In this document: piece after piece, positions 1 to 8,309 of the stretch
How the letters are laid out: the number at the start of each line of letters is the position of its first letter
Numbering within the stretch: the first letter of the stretch is position 1
NCBI GenBank assembly: GCA_964430225.1
Contig: CAYSFE010000001.1
Location: 62,001-126,000 of the forward strand
DNA length: 64,000 nucleotides
From: CAYSFE01 sp964430225
Lineage (GTDB): Bacteria; Patescibacteriota; Dojkabacteria; GCA-016699595; JBAXKR01
Reading direction: 5' to 3'
Program-made: the position numbers and the translations under genes
Notes under the pieces: generated by a model
What the model was told of the DNA's origin: nothing
Seen by the model: the letters and a program-made list of their open reading frames with translations, nothing else
The model's database searches: none

Positions 1-777
1 ATAAAACCTACCCATAAATTCAGGAGAAGGAACCTTTTTATTCATTTCATATTGCTCAAGGTATTCTTTTGAAATTCCAATAATTTCAGGAATTTTGCCT
101 TTTTTTATAGAAGATATTGTCGCTTTTCCAGCAATGTTAAAAACTTTTGTTTCATACATTAAAGAGTCCTTTCTATAAATTTTCCCATATTTACTTAACT
201 CACTACCCGAAATTACATAATCAACTACGACTTGAATATTTTGCATTTCGGTAAATCTTTCAAATATTTCCGTTTTAATTTCTCCTTTAAGGTATACCCC
301 AAGTAAATCCTTCTGTTTACTGTCCCCTATGTTTGTATTTGCGATATGAGCACCAATAATAAAAATGTTTTCCAAATTGGAATAACTGGGGATACTTTTT
401 ATTGTTTCAAACTGTTCTAGAGTAAGTCCACACCATCTATCAGCAACTGAGACGTTTTTAATTTCAATAAAACAATTCGGATTTCTTTTCTTATTATTAT
501 GGAAAATATATGGAATGTCAGGCTCATTCAAAATCTCACTATTACTTTTAATATCAAGATCAAGTTCGAATGATTTATTGGGATTGAAATTTGCGAGTAT
601 TTTAGAAACTCCAATTTCAACAAGCTTACCAAATAAAAAACTATCAATAACACCCCCTAATCCCCTAGAGGAACCTGAGGTTCTTGAAGACTTAGATTTC
701 TTAGGATCAAGATGATATTTAACAGCGAAGCCGAAAGCAACTTCAAAATCTTTTTTTGTTAAATTATAACTTAACAT
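1..777 (-). CDS. PD-(D/E)XK nuclease-like protein, 3' end outside window
   Basis: This is an open frame of 259 codons from an ATG at 777 to the window edge, so the C-terminus is missing. Seen: E54 in a helix-like stretch (FGKLVEIGV), a PD pair at 86-87 and EIK at 105-107. The E...PD...ExK spacing is the metal-binding pattern of the PD-(D/E)XK fold, which includes many type II restriction endonucleases. A conserved-looking RWCGLTLEQF segment follows. Inference: a DNA endonuclease, perhaps the restriction half of a restriction-modification pair; no methyltransferase is visible inside the window. Another nuclease of the same fold, such as a repair enzyme, is possible. The gene starts 11 bases downstream of tRNA-Ser on the same strand. 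Confidence 0.6.
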   Translation of the reverse strand, partial: MLSYNLTKKDFEVAFGFAVKYHLDPKKSKSSRTSGSSRGLGGVIDSFLFGKLVEIGVSKILANFNPNKSFELDLDIKSNSEILNEPDIPYIFHNNKKRNPNCFIEIKNVSVADRWCGLTLEQFETIKSIPSYSNLENIFIIGAHIANTNIGDSKQKDLLGVYLKGEIKTEIFERFTEMQNIQVVVDYVISGSELSKYGKIYRKDSLMYETKVFNIAGKATISSIKKGKIPEIIGISKEYLEQYEMNKKVPSPEFMGRFY

Positions 778-788
778 TTTTTATTTCT

Positions 789-878
789 TGGCGGAGAGAG
801 AGGGATTCGAACCCCCGGTTGACTTGCGCCAACAACAGTTTTCAAGACTGTCGCCTTAAACCACTCGGCCATCTCTCC
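789..878 (-). tRNA. tRNA-Ser (UGA)
   Basis: On the minus strand the acceptor halves GGAGAGA and TCTCTCC pair. The anticodon loop CTTGAAA sits in an ACAGT/ACTGT stem and gives anticodon UGA. A long variable arm (class II) and a GTTCGAAT T-loop are present. The discriminator is G, and the CCA end is encoded at 789-791. Confidence 0.96.
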
Positions 879-892
879 ATATGGGTATAGAT

Positions 893-901
893 ATTGTACC
901 A
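893..901 (-). promoter_or_regulatory. Extended -10 promoter of tRNA-Ser
   Basis: Minus-strand TGGTACAAT matches the TGN-TATAAT extended -10 pattern. It lies 14 bases before the mature tRNA 5' end, which would leave a leader of about 8 bases. Confidence 0.5.
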
Positions 902-922
902 AAGTAGGAGATTATCCGTAAA

Positions 923-1789
923 TTATTTATTCCTTCTAGTTATGAGCATTTGAGCTAATTTTGTCCTAGTAGGTTTATCAAATCCTCTTATCATCTCTTT
1001 TTCCTCAGCTATTGCATCCATATATTTAGGGTTAAGTATTTGCATTACTCTATGTTTAAATCTTAAAGGTAATTCTAATAACGTAGCTTGGACCACTAGT
1101 AACATAGACATTTGTCTTTCAAGTTGTAAGGCTAAACCTGGAACCGGAGATACCCAATCATATTTATTCCTAGCAAATATTGTCCTAAATTCAACTTCTG
1201 TTATCTCCTGTTCTGGAGATACAGGTAATTTATCTACAACATAACATGTACTTGGGTAAGTAAGGCCGGACCTATTAACTTTAACACCTCTCTCACTATC
1301 CCTTCTACGTGCTATTCCTAAGATTCTAATGATTCTAACCTGAAATTCTCTATCTCCATTAACAATGTTTGATAGATAAATTCTCTGTCTTACTTTTGCA
1401 TTACCCTTAAAAGAAGCTAGAACATCAAATGCATAATATGGAAATTGATATGTGGAAGTGGGGTAGTAAAAAGTATTAAAACCATCTTGTTCAAAATCAA
1501 TATAATTCTGAATAATTGTTCTGAAATTAGGAATTAGTGCTTCACATCCGCCAACTTGATTTGGATGATCTAGTACTATATGCCAAAAGGCTTCACTTTG
1601 TTCAGGTATACTAAAAGGTATGACACTTTGAGAATATGGACTTATTAATTGAAGTCCATCTTTTTTATCTTGATTAAGTTTAGAAGCTAATTGTAAACAA
1701 CCTAAAAAGGAATCATATCTTCTTAGTTGATCCTCAGAAACATACCTTGGTTTTAGACCAAATTCTTGCCTAACTTCATTTGAAACCAT
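923..1789 (-). CDS. Hypothetical protein, 288 aa
   Basis: I do not recognise this protein. It is 288 residues long, appears soluble, and has no signal peptide or membrane segment. The C-terminal third is rich in basic and hydrophobic residues and could be helical (around residues 220-288). The start ATG at 1789 is supported by an extended -10 element (TGTTATAAT) ending 5 bases upstream, which would give a leaderless mRNA. That means it is transcribed separately from the aminopeptidase gene behind it. No catalytic motif was found. Confidence 0.7.
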   Translation of the reverse strand: MVSNEVRQEFGLKPRYVSEDQLRRYDSFLGCLQLASKLNQDKKDGLQLISPYSQSVIPFSIPEQSEAFWHIVLDHPNQVGGCEALIPNFRTIIQNYIDFEQDGFNTFYYPTSTYQFPYYAFDVLASFKGNAKVRQRIYLSNIVNGDREFQVRIIRILGIARRRDSERGVKVNRSGLTYPSTCYVVDKLPVSPEQEITEVEFRTIFARNKYDWVSPVPGLALQLERQMSMLLVVQATLLELPLRFKHRVMQILNPKYMDAIAEEKEMIRGFDKPTRTKLAQMLITRRNK

Positions 1790-1794
1790 GATAA

Positions 1795-1803
1795 ATTATA
1801 ACA
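1795..1803 (-). promoter_or_regulatory. Extended -10 promoter, leaderless gene
   Basis: Minus-strand TGTTATAAT is a perfect extended -10. Only five bases separate it from the ATG at 1789, so transcription should start at or next to the start codon. Confidence 0.55.
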
Positions 1804-1811
1804 CTATAAGA

Positions 1812-3029
1812 CTATTCCGGTAAAGAAGAATAGAGGGAAAACTCCCCATTCTGGTATATCACTTTTTTAGTTCCATTTCTAAGTATTGCTGTAACTGTCC
1901 TATCTTTTCTTGTGACTATATCTGTATGTACATGACTTTCATTAAAGCCATATTTCTTTGCTGTTTTAGTAGTATAGTCTTTAGTTCCTTCAGAGAAACA
2001 TTCAGGGAAAGATTGTCCTAAAGCTAAGTGCATATTCCCATATTTTCCCCCTGTATTTTCATCAAAGAGTGTTTCAGCCATAAACCTATGAATCCTACTT
2101 AGTCTTTTATCTGTAAGACTAAACTCTCCAAGTCTATTTGCTCCTTTCTCAGATATCATTTGTTTTAATACATTCTCTCCCTTCTTTGCACTAGCTTTAA
2201 CTACCTTTCCATCTTTAAACTCTAAAGTTATCCCATCTACAAGATTGTCATATATATAGAGAGGTTCTGAGAAAGAGATATATCCCTCAGCTTCTCTGCA
2301 ATCTGGTGAAGTAAACACTTCAAAAGAGGGGATATTCCTTCCTCCTCCTCCTGCCCATATTCTTTTCGCTCCTAACCCTATACTTAAATCGACTCCATCT
2401 CCCTTAACAATTAAGGTCTTAATATCTAGTATGTTGAGTTTAGATTTTGTGTCTTCTACTTGTTTAGTTACTTCTCGCCATTTACTTACAGGATCATTCT
2501 CATCTAGAAAACATGCATGTACTATCTCCTCCCAATACTCAGCTAAAGACATATTGGCTTCTTTAGCCATTGCTTTAGTTGGGAATAGAGAGATATTCCA
2601 AGTAAGCTTTCCTTTGTTTTCTTTTTGTTGCATCAGACTTCTAAAGAATCCTAAATTCTTTTGTCTTAGCATTATGAGTTTAGGATCTATTCCCTCTAGT
2701 TGTTTAGGATCTGATTCAGATAAGATTCTAACCACATGATCACACTCAGATATTAAAGATCTTACATATTTCTTTGGAGTATATGACAATTGTTCAGGAG
2801 ATCCTATATCAAAGAAATCTCTTAATATACCATCAGGGATATATTCAAGTATCATATGTCCACCTGATTCTAGGATAGACTTTTGAAGATAGGGAAGAAA
2901 CTCACGAGCTGCTTCTGGAATACGTACATATACCTTATCTCCCTTCTTTATACCTTTATAGTCATTAAGAGCAAACTTAATGATCACATCAGCATATCTC
3001 TTTAATATTGTTTCATCTATTTTAGTCAT
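1812..3029 (-). CDS. Aminopeptidase, M29 family (AmpS/thermophilic aminopeptidase type)
   Basis: This 405-residue protein has the usual M29 length (about 400). Seen: the five metal-ligand positions expected of the family, E237 in PSFEVFTSP, E302 in GEFSL, H334 in GNMHLALG, and H368 and D370 in HVHTD. Family knowledge: these enzymes are cytosolic two-metal exopeptidases that remove N-terminal amino acids from peptides. No signal peptide is present. The gene follows the DUF4143 ATPase gene with an 8-base gap on the same strand, so the two may be co-transcribed, although their functions are not obviously linked. A role in peptide turnover is inferred. Confidence 0.92.
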   Translation of the reverse strand: MTKIDETILKRYADVIIKFALNDYKGIKKGDKVYVRIPEAAREFLPYLQKSILESGGHMILEYIPDGILRDFFDIGSPEQLSYTPKKYVRSLISECDHVVRILSESDPKQLEGIDPKLIMLRQKNLGFFRSLMQQKENKGKLTWNISLFPTKAMAKEANMSLAEYWEEIVHACFLDENDPVSKWREVTKQVEDTKSKLNILDIKTLIVKGDGVDLSIGLGAKRIWAGGGGRNIPSFEVFTSPDCREAEGYISFSEPLYIYDNLVDGITLEFKDGKVVKASAKKGENVLKQMISEKGANRLGEFSLTDKRLSRIHRFMAETLFDENTGGKYGNMHLALGQSFPECFSEGTKDYTTKTAKKYGFNESHVHTDIVTRKDRTVTAILRNGTKKVIYQNGEFSLYSSLPE

Positions 3030-3037
3030 ATGAGTAT

Positions 3038-4345
3038 TTATTTTCTAAGTAGCCATTCATATAGAGGGACTACATGTATGTTTATTCCATCTTTAGATAT
3101 TGTTTCCTTTTCACTTTCAGTAACTAGTAGACATGTAGGAGATTTCTTTCCTTCTTTTACTTCTTTCTTTTCTTTTATAGCAGATACTACAGCTCTTAAC
3201 TCTCTTTCTTTAGTATCTTCTGACTCAAAGTGTTGAGATACTTGAATAAAAGAATTTTCTTTAGGTAGATAGAAGTCTACTTCATAGTCTTCAGAAGTTT
3301 TATAGTAGTATATTTCTTGATTCCTTCTTCTTAAGTCAACATACACAACATTTTCTATTAATTTACCTTTGTTCTTAGAAAAACTAAAACCAACAGATTC
3401 AATAAGACCAGTGTCTATTCCATATACCTTCTTTGCAGCTATTTGCTGTTCCTTTACAGAGAAAGCATACTTATTTACTAGAAAGAATAGCCAGCTAGTT
3501 TCTAAATAGTCTATATAGCTTATTACAGTATTAACACTCCCTAATTGAAGAAGTTCTTTAAGTTTATTATATGATATTAGAGAAGATATATTACTTACTA
3601 AGTAAAAAGATAGTTCTTTTAAACTCTTTACATTAGTCAAGTTATATCTTGTAGCTATATCCCTATATAGTACATCGTCATAAAGTGTTTTATGTATTTC
3701 TAGTTCTGGATATTTTAGAGAGTCTGGTATTCCTCCTGATGAAATATATTCTTTAGTTAAATTCACAAATTGTCCCTTCTGTTTTGTAGTCAATACTTTC
3801 ATATCAGGAATCTCAAAGTTCTTAAAGGTTAGAAACTCTCTAAACGAGAAAGGGAATAGTTCAACACGAACAGAACGGCCTGTTAATCTTGTTCCTAGTT
3901 CCTGGCTGAGTAGAGATGCATTTGATCCCGTTATTACAAACTTATATCCTTCATCGTGTAATCTTCTAACAAACCTTTCCCACTCAGGGACATTTTGAAT
4001 CTCATCAAATAAGAATGTTTTCTTTTCACCAAATAGACTTATTAGTGTTTCGTGTAGTAAATCAAAGTCATTTACTTGAAAGTTTATCAACCTCTCATCT
4101 TCAAAGTTCACAAAATAGTATCCATCTTTTAGGTATTTATCAGCTATTTGAGCTAGAAGAGTAGACTTACCTACACGTCTTAAACCAGTAATAACCATTA
4201 TTTGGGTAGAAGATAAAATGTCACCTAATTCAGCAAGTATTTCTCTTTTTATACCTAAATCACGGGCCATAAACGAATCATGCTGTTCCTTTAAAGCACT
4301 AGTAAGTATCTCTTTATTTAGTATTTTTAGTGGTTCTGCCGTCAT
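3038..4345 (-). CDS. AAA-family ATPase with C-terminal DUF4143-type domain
   Basis: This 435-residue protein carries Walker A GLRRVGKS (54-61), Walker B FLFDEIQ (111-117) and a sensor-like ITGSNAS (138-144). The C-terminal half has the DUF4143 pattern, including YYYKTSEDYEVDF followed by FIQVS, which resembles a PD-(D/E)XK-like core. Family knowledge: these ATPases are widespread and multi-copy in bacteria and archaea, and their role is poorly defined. The upstream region (4366-4424) holds two copies of a TTTTCA-N7-TGAAA dyad, suggesting a dedicated regulator or autoregulation. Activity on DNA is plausible but unproven. Confidence 0.88.
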   Translation of the reverse strand: MTAEPLKILNKEILTSALKEQHDSFMARDLGIKREILAELGDILSSTQIMVITGLRRVGKSTLLAQIADKYLKDGYYFVNFEDERLINFQVNDFDLLHETLISLFGEKKTFLFDEIQNVPEWERFVRRLHDEGYKFVITGSNASLLSQELGTRLTGRSVRVELFPFSFREFLTFKNFEIPDMKVLTTKQKGQFVNLTKEYISSGGIPDSLKYPELEIHKTLYDDVLYRDIATRYNLTNVKSLKELSFYLVSNISSLISYNKLKELLQLGSVNTVISYIDYLETSWLFFLVNKYAFSVKEQQIAAKKVYGIDTGLIESVGFSFSKNKGKLIENVVYVDLRRRNQEIYYYKTSEDYEVDFYLPKENSFIQVSQHFESEDTKERELRAVVSAIKEKKEVKEGKKSPTCLLVTESEKETISKDGINIHVVPLYEWLLRK

Positions 4346-4365
4346 AATACTTAAAAGTTTACCAT

Positions 4366-4424
4366 GAAATAGTTTTCACTGTCAATGAAAACTATTTCCC
4401 ATTTGTTTTCAGTGGGAATGAAAG
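4366..4424. promoter_or_regulatory. Duplicated dyad operator upstream of the ATPase gene
   Basis: A perfect 13-bp inverted repeat (GAAATAGTTTTCA, 4366-4378; complement 4386-4398) has a 7-base spacer. Its core TTTTCA-N7-TGAAA recurs at 4406-4423 with the same spacing. The pair lies 20-80 bases before the ATPase start, where a repressor or autoregulatory site would be expected. Confidence 0.5.
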
Positions 4425-4461
4425 CTTTTTTTGAGACCCAAGTGGGAGTAGGGTAGTCACC

Positions 4462-4493
4462 TAGTTCCTAGTACCTCACTTAACTAGGAACTA
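4462..4493 (-). repeat. 11-bp inverted repeat at the 3' end of the YdeI-like gene
   Basis: TAGTTCCTAGT at 4462-4472 is exactly complementary to 4483-4493 across a 10-base loop and overlaps the last codons of the gene ending at 4480. It would form a stable RNA hairpin. No T-run follows on either strand, so it is not a canonical intrinsic terminator. A 3' stabilising or weak termination role is possible. Confidence 0.45.
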
Positions 4494-4689
4494 AATGAGT
4501 ATGATCTACCTTTTCACTCTCTAGCATCTCTATAGCTTTCTTTACTCTTTGTACCTTAGTATGGTCCATTTTAGCGGAGTCTATCCACTTTAAATATTCC
4601 CTTTGATGAGATGGAGATAATGTCTCAAAGTATTCCAGTACATGAGAAGAAAAGAATTGCTTCCTTACATATTCAGGTATCTTTGTCAT
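4480..4689 (-). CDS. Small YdeI/OmpD-associated-like protein (bacteriocin-protection family)
   Basis: This is a 69-residue protein. The segment YFETLSPSHQREYLKWI followed by DHTKVQRVKKAIEMLESEK matches the short C-terminal helical module of the YdeI/OmpD-associated family, which reads F..LSPSHRREYL.WI.eAK...TR..Ri.k...mL. Here the module stands alone without the usual N-terminal domain. The molecular function of the module is not established. The gene sits alone between the ATPase regulatory region and a small membrane-protein gene on the same strand. Confidence 0.7.
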   Translation of the reverse strand: MTKIPEYVRKQFFSSHVLEYFETLSPSHQREYLKWIDSAKMDHTKVQRVKKAIEMLESEKVDHTHLVPS

Positions 4690-4722
4690 AAAAAGAGAGT
4701 ATAAAGTAAATTGGGGTAGTGT

Positions 4723-4911
4723 TTATATTCCGAATATCTTTCTTATTCCATCAAGTAGATCTATTCTTAAAAAGAAATTAACTACAAATAGAACAAAAGC
4801 TGCAAAGAATGCTAGCTTAAGAGTAAATTTTAAAACTTTAACGAATATACCAAAAGCAAGTACTGCTATGATCACGTATATGATTGTATTTGGATTACTA
4901 AATAGTTCCAT
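4723..4911 (-). CDS. Small membrane protein, 62 aa
   Basis: This is a 62-residue hydrophobic protein with two predicted membrane segments (about 9-27 and 31-50) and a short charged tail. I recognise no family. It lies between the YdeI-like gene and a 343-aa unknown gene on the same strand with gaps of about 34 bases, so a loose operon is possible. The consistent hydrophobic pattern and compact spacing support a real gene. Confidence 0.55.
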   Translation of the reverse strand: MELFSNPNTIIYVIIAVLAFGIFVKVLKFTLKLAFFAAFVLFVVNFFLRIDLLDGIRKIFGI

Positions 4912-4945
4912 ATATGTATTTTAGTACAAAGAATGTACGAATGCA

Positions 4946-5977
4946 CTAGGGCTTTTGCATTGTATATGGAACTATACCTAATACATCTCTCACACTAGCT
5001 AAAAGAATTGATCTAAGCTCCATATTAATTTGGGGACTTAGTCTTCTTTTAACTTCTGTTGCTGTTTCAATAACTGCATCAAGTTCAGCTTTTAATGCTC
5101 TAAAATCTTTTCTATAGACTAGAAAGCCTTTCATTGTTCTATCAACTCTTTCAGGATTTGTATCACCACTCCCTGAAAGTGTTACTTCTTGTATCCTATT
5201 ATTACAAAGCTCACCTGTTCTAACCCAAATGTCCGGATCTAATACTTTCTTTAAACTTGCATTGGTAATTAATGGTCCATTAAAGATCACTGAAAAAAAT
5301 AACTTTCCCTTTAAATCACTTGGTTTAACTATTTTGTCTGGACTAATCGTAAATCTTTTAAATCTCTCTCCAAGAGCATCAATCCATCTTTCTACATATG
5401 CTCTACCAATTTCTTCTAAACGATTTTCTACAAATTGAGCTTGTTCACTAAATCCATAAGACCTAAATAAATATGGAACTGAATTCTCAGTAGATCCTAA
5501 CATATCAAATAATGTTCGCTCATGCTGTCTATATTCAGGATCTGCATTTTCAGGTCCTAATACTTGCATATAATAACCATTTGCGTCTATTGGATGAGCT
5601 GCATTATCGAAATCACTTAATGGAAAGAAATAGGGAGTTTCTTGCTTCATAAATCCAGTTTGGTCTTCCACCTTTACCTGCGACCAATTTGACGTATTAT
5701 CAAGTAAAGTTAAACTTGAGTCCATTAATTGATCTTTTGTAAATTCTCCTTTTAGAAAACGTACTGCATAATCAGTCCTAACAAGCTTAGTACCTTTATC
5801 TACGGGTCTATTAATCCCAATTCTTGTATACCCTGATAGTAATCTTTCTATTTCTATATTTAAACCGCCATTCCACTTTTTATTTAAGTGTTCTCTAATA
5901 GTTGCTTTTAAACCTTCTTGAAATGCTGTTCTTGTTTCTGGTGTTTGAAATAACCGTGGTTCATCTAATATTGTCAT
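4946..5977 (-). CDS. Hypothetical protein, 343 aa
   Basis: I do not recognise this protein. It is a 343-residue soluble protein rich in charged residues, with no signal peptide, membrane segment or nucleotide-binding motif. The C-terminal 90 residues look helical. The start at 5977 follows an extended -10 (TGATATAAT at 6007-6015) with a leader of about 25 bases. Stop and start distances suggest it is transcribed on its own, possibly reading into the small genes downstream. Confidence 0.7.
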   Translation of the reverse strand: MTILDEPRLFQTPETRTAFQEGLKATIREHLNKKWNGGLNIEIERLLSGYTRIGINRPVDKGTKLVRTDYAVRFLKGEFTKDQLMDSSLTLLDNTSNWSQVKVEDQTGFMKQETPYFFPLSDFDNAAHPIDANGYYMQVLGPENADPEYRQHERTLFDMLGSTENSVPYLFRSYGFSEQAQFVENRLEEIGRAYVERWIDALGERFKRFTISPDKIVKPSDLKGKLFFSVIFNGPLITNASLKKVLDPDIWVRTGELCNNRIQEVTLSGSGDTNPERVDRTMKGFLVYRKDFRALKAELDAVIETATEVKRRLSPQINMELRSILLASVRDVLGIVPYTMQKP

Positions 5978-6006
5978 TTTAAGTAATATTGATAAATATA
6001 GGCGAA

Positions 6007-6015
6007 ATTATATCA
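6007..6015 (-). promoter_or_regulatory. Extended -10 promoter
   Basis: Minus-strand TGATATAAT, the same extended -10 sequence seen before gyrB and rpsP, lies 29 bases upstream of the ATG at 5977. Confidence 0.5.
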
Positions 6016-6024
6016 TACTAAGGG

Positions 6025-7797
6025 TTATTCATATCCCTTAGCTTGTAACTTAAACATAGTAGAGTATAGTCCATTATTGTTTAATAGTTTCTCATGTGTA
6101 CCTTCTTCTGTAATCTTTCCTTTGTCTATTACTAATATCCTATCTGCCATTCTTACTGTAGAGAATCTATGTGAGATAAAGATAACAGTCTTACTCTTTA
6201 TCTTTCCCTTTATAGTTTCAAATATTTCTGATTCAGCTTTAGCATCTACTGCACTCGTAGGTTCATCCATTATTACTAGTCCCGAGTCCCTATAGAATGT
6301 TCTTGCTAAGGCTATTCTTTGATGTTGACCTCCAGAAAAATCTACTCCATTAAAATCTCTTCCTATTGGTTCTTCATATCCCTTCTTATTACTTAAGATA
6401 AACTCTTCTGCTTTTGCATCTCTTGCTGATTCCTTTACTTTTTTATTTTCAGGATCTACGTCTTTTAGAAATCTATTTACATCACCAATTCCAATATTTT
6501 CTTTTACTGTTAACACATCAAAAGTAGTAAAGTCTTGAAGTAATACTGAACACTCTTTCCTCCATGTTTCTATATCTATTGTCTTTATGTCTATTCCATT
6601 TATTAATACTTGTCCTTCTGTGACATCATAGAATCTAAGTATTAATTTCACTAAGGTAGATTTACCAGCTCCATTCTCTCCAACAATAGCTACAGTTTCA
6701 GCCTTATCTATCTTAAGATTAAAATCTTTAAGAATATATTTCTCAGTATCAGGATATTTAAAAGATACATTTTTAAACTCAATAGATGGGGGAGTATCTA
6801 TCTTCATAATTGGATTTTCAATATTTAGCACTTTATTCTTTATCCCAAACATTTCAAATACTTTCATTACATATTTTGTTTGAGCTAAAGCAGATGTTAA
6901 ATCTTGAAGTAATTGAGATATTCTATCTCTAAAGAATATTAAGTTAAAAAGTGTAAATGAAATAGCTCCTATTTCAATCTTACCTAAGAAATATTGATTA
7001 ACAAGATAGTAAAGAGCAATCCCATTTACAAATACTGGTATAAGGTCAGCTATGATAGTCCACTTAAGCTTATTAAATAGAATTCCCTTTTGTTTCTTAA
7101 TTACAGAGTCATATAGATTAAAAAGTTTAGACTGTAAAAATTCTCCAATTCCAAGCAACTTAATATCTTTAATAGTATTTACACTTTCATTGTAATGAAT
7201 CAAAGTTCCATATCTTCTTGTAATATTTGCATCTAGGGACCATATACCCCACATAGCATTTTCAGTTTTTGAATTTACTATTATCCTAGGTATTATGCTA
7301 ACAGCAACAAGTAAAGAGAATATAGGTTGAACAAGAAAGATAGCTAGACCAGAAGAAAATGCTCCTATAAGATCATAAAGTGAATCCCAACTAAATCTTA
7401 ATACATCTGATGGTCTCCATTCATGTCCCTCTTTAGCATTACTAATTAGGTCAGCATATTTTGAGTTTTCATATATCTCAATATCAAGAGAAACAAATTT
7501 CTTTAAAAATGCTTTTAGGAAATACTCTGTCATATCATACCTATATGCCATATCTGTAATACTATTCTTAATAGTAAGCATAATACTATCTAGGAATGTT
7601 AATACGGGATACATAAGTACAAGTGCTAATATCTTTTCAGGTTCAGGTTTCTCTCTAACTAAAGTAGATAGTATATTAGTAAATACAAGAATAGATAAAG
7701 TAGGAGCAATTGCAGCAAGTATCGTAGAAAAGAGAGCCACAAAAAAGTACTTCTTATTTATATCAAAAGCTAATTTTAAAATCTTGAAAATAACCAT
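6025..7797 (-). CDS. ABC exporter, fused membrane and ATPase domains
   Basis: From the ATG at 7797 the protein has 590 residues, typical of a half-transporter that dimerises. The N-terminal 310 residues carry about six membrane segments. The ATPase domain shows Walker A GENGAGKS (373-380), a signature FSGGQ (487-491), Walker B LVIMDEP (507-513) and the switch histidine in ISHR (H543). A longer GTG start at 7857 would add 20 residues. I prefer 7797 because an extended -10 (TGTTATCAT) lies 5 bases upstream. The substrate is unknown. Three small ORFs lie immediately upstream on the same strand, so peptide export is a possibility; lipid or drug export is equally compatible. Confidence 0.9.
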   Translation of the reverse strand: MVIFKILKLAFDINKKYFFVALFSTILAAIAPTLSILVFTNILSTLVREKPEPEKILALVLMYPVLTFLDSIMLTIKNSITDMAYRYDMTEYFLKAFLKKFVSLDIEIYENSKYADLISNAKEGHEWRPSDVLRFSWDSLYDLIGAFSSGLAIFLVQPIFSLLVAVSIIPRIIVNSKTENAMWGIWSLDANITRRYGTLIHYNESVNTIKDIKLLGIGEFLQSKLFNLYDSVIKKQKGILFNKLKWTIIADLIPVFVNGIALYYLVNQYFLGKIEIGAISFTLFNLIFFRDRISQLLQDLTSALAQTKYVMKVFEMFGIKNKVLNIENPIMKIDTPPSIEFKNVSFKYPDTEKYILKDFNLKIDKAETVAIVGENGAGKSTLVKLILRFYDVTEGQVLINGIDIKTIDIETWRKECSVLLQDFTTFDVLTVKENIGIGDVNRFLKDVDPENKKVKESARDAKAEEFILSNKKGYEEPIGRDFNGVDFSGGQHQRIALARTFYRDSGLVIMDEPTSAVDAKAESEIFETIKGKIKSKTVIFISHRFSTVRMADRILVIDKGKITEEGTHEKLLNNNGLYSTMFKLQAKGYE

Positions 7798-7802
7798 TAT
7801 CA

Positions 7803-7811
7803 ATGATAACA
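7803..7811 (-). promoter_or_regulatory. Extended -10 promoter of the ABC exporter
   Basis: Minus-strand TGTTATCAT lies 5 bases before the ATG at 7797, with a TTGTAT -35-like element 18 bases further upstream. It supports a leaderless exporter transcript and the shorter start. Confidence 0.4.
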
Positions 7812-7846
7812 GTGTGATAGAGGGAGATACAATAGGAGAGAGAGAG

Positions 7847-8056
7847 TTATAAGTCACCTATCACTTGAAGAGGATGATTAGCATTAATATCTTGGATAGA
7901 TTCAGGGGTTATTTCATGATTTGGAAATAATATACTTCCCACTGCTAAGCCTAAGTCAGGATTTACATTTGGTCCCAAATCACTTTCTCCATCAGGGATA
8001 GATGAATTACCTTCATCCTGAACAATTGATTCCAATAAATGATCTGTACCCTCCAT
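7847..8056 (-). CDS. Small acidic protein, 69 aa, unknown
   Basis: This is a 69-residue acidic protein, probably disordered, rich in Asp, Glu, Asn, Pro and Gly, with no Cys and no membrane segment. It is the last of three small ORFs directly upstream of the ABC exporter gene. It would overlap the exporter by 11 bases if the exporter began at its GTG. No family is recognised. Its position makes it a candidate for an exported peptide or an accessory protein, but nothing in the sequence proves this. Confidence 0.5.
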   Translation of the reverse strand: MEGTDHLLESIVQDEGNSSIPDGESDLGPNVNPDLGLAVGSILFPNHEITPESIQDINANHPLQVIGDL

Positions 8057-8076
8057 ATTACTTCTGTCCTATTAAA

Positions 8077-8289
8077 CTAAGGCTTTATTATTAGTGTAAC
8101 TCCTGGCAAATTAATAAATATTATATCTCCTGTAGCTTTTTTTAGGGTAGTTCCTATAGCTTCTTTTACTCCTTCAGCATTCACTTCTTTGTTAACTGGA
8201 GTGTCTTCTTGAACTTGAGGAATACCTGTTTCAATTCCAGAAGGAGTATTAGGTTTTCTTACTTTTCTTCTTAATGCAGGTTTCGGCAT
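8077..8289 (-). CDS. Small protein with basic N-terminus, 70 aa, unknown
   Basis: This 70-residue protein has an N-terminus rich in Lys, Arg and Pro (MPKPALRRKVRKPNTPSG), an acidic middle, and a hydrophobic C-terminal strand (DIIFINLPGVTLIIKP). It is the second of three small same-strand ORFs upstream of the exporter, with gaps of about 20 bases on each side, which suggests one transcript. No family is recognised. A bipartite leader-plus-core peptide is one reading; a small DNA- or RNA-binding protein is another. Confidence 0.5.
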   Translation of the reverse strand: MPKPALRRKVRKPNTPSGIETGIPQVQEDTPVNKEVNAEGVKEAIGTTLKKATGDIIFINLPGVTLIIKP

Positions 8290-8309
8290 AAAATATACTT
8301 AAAAAATTA

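Noticed and set aside
7797..7857. GTG start of the ABC exporter at 7857
   Set aside because: The extra 20 residues are not typical of the family, and an extended -10 lies between this GTG and the ATG at 7797.
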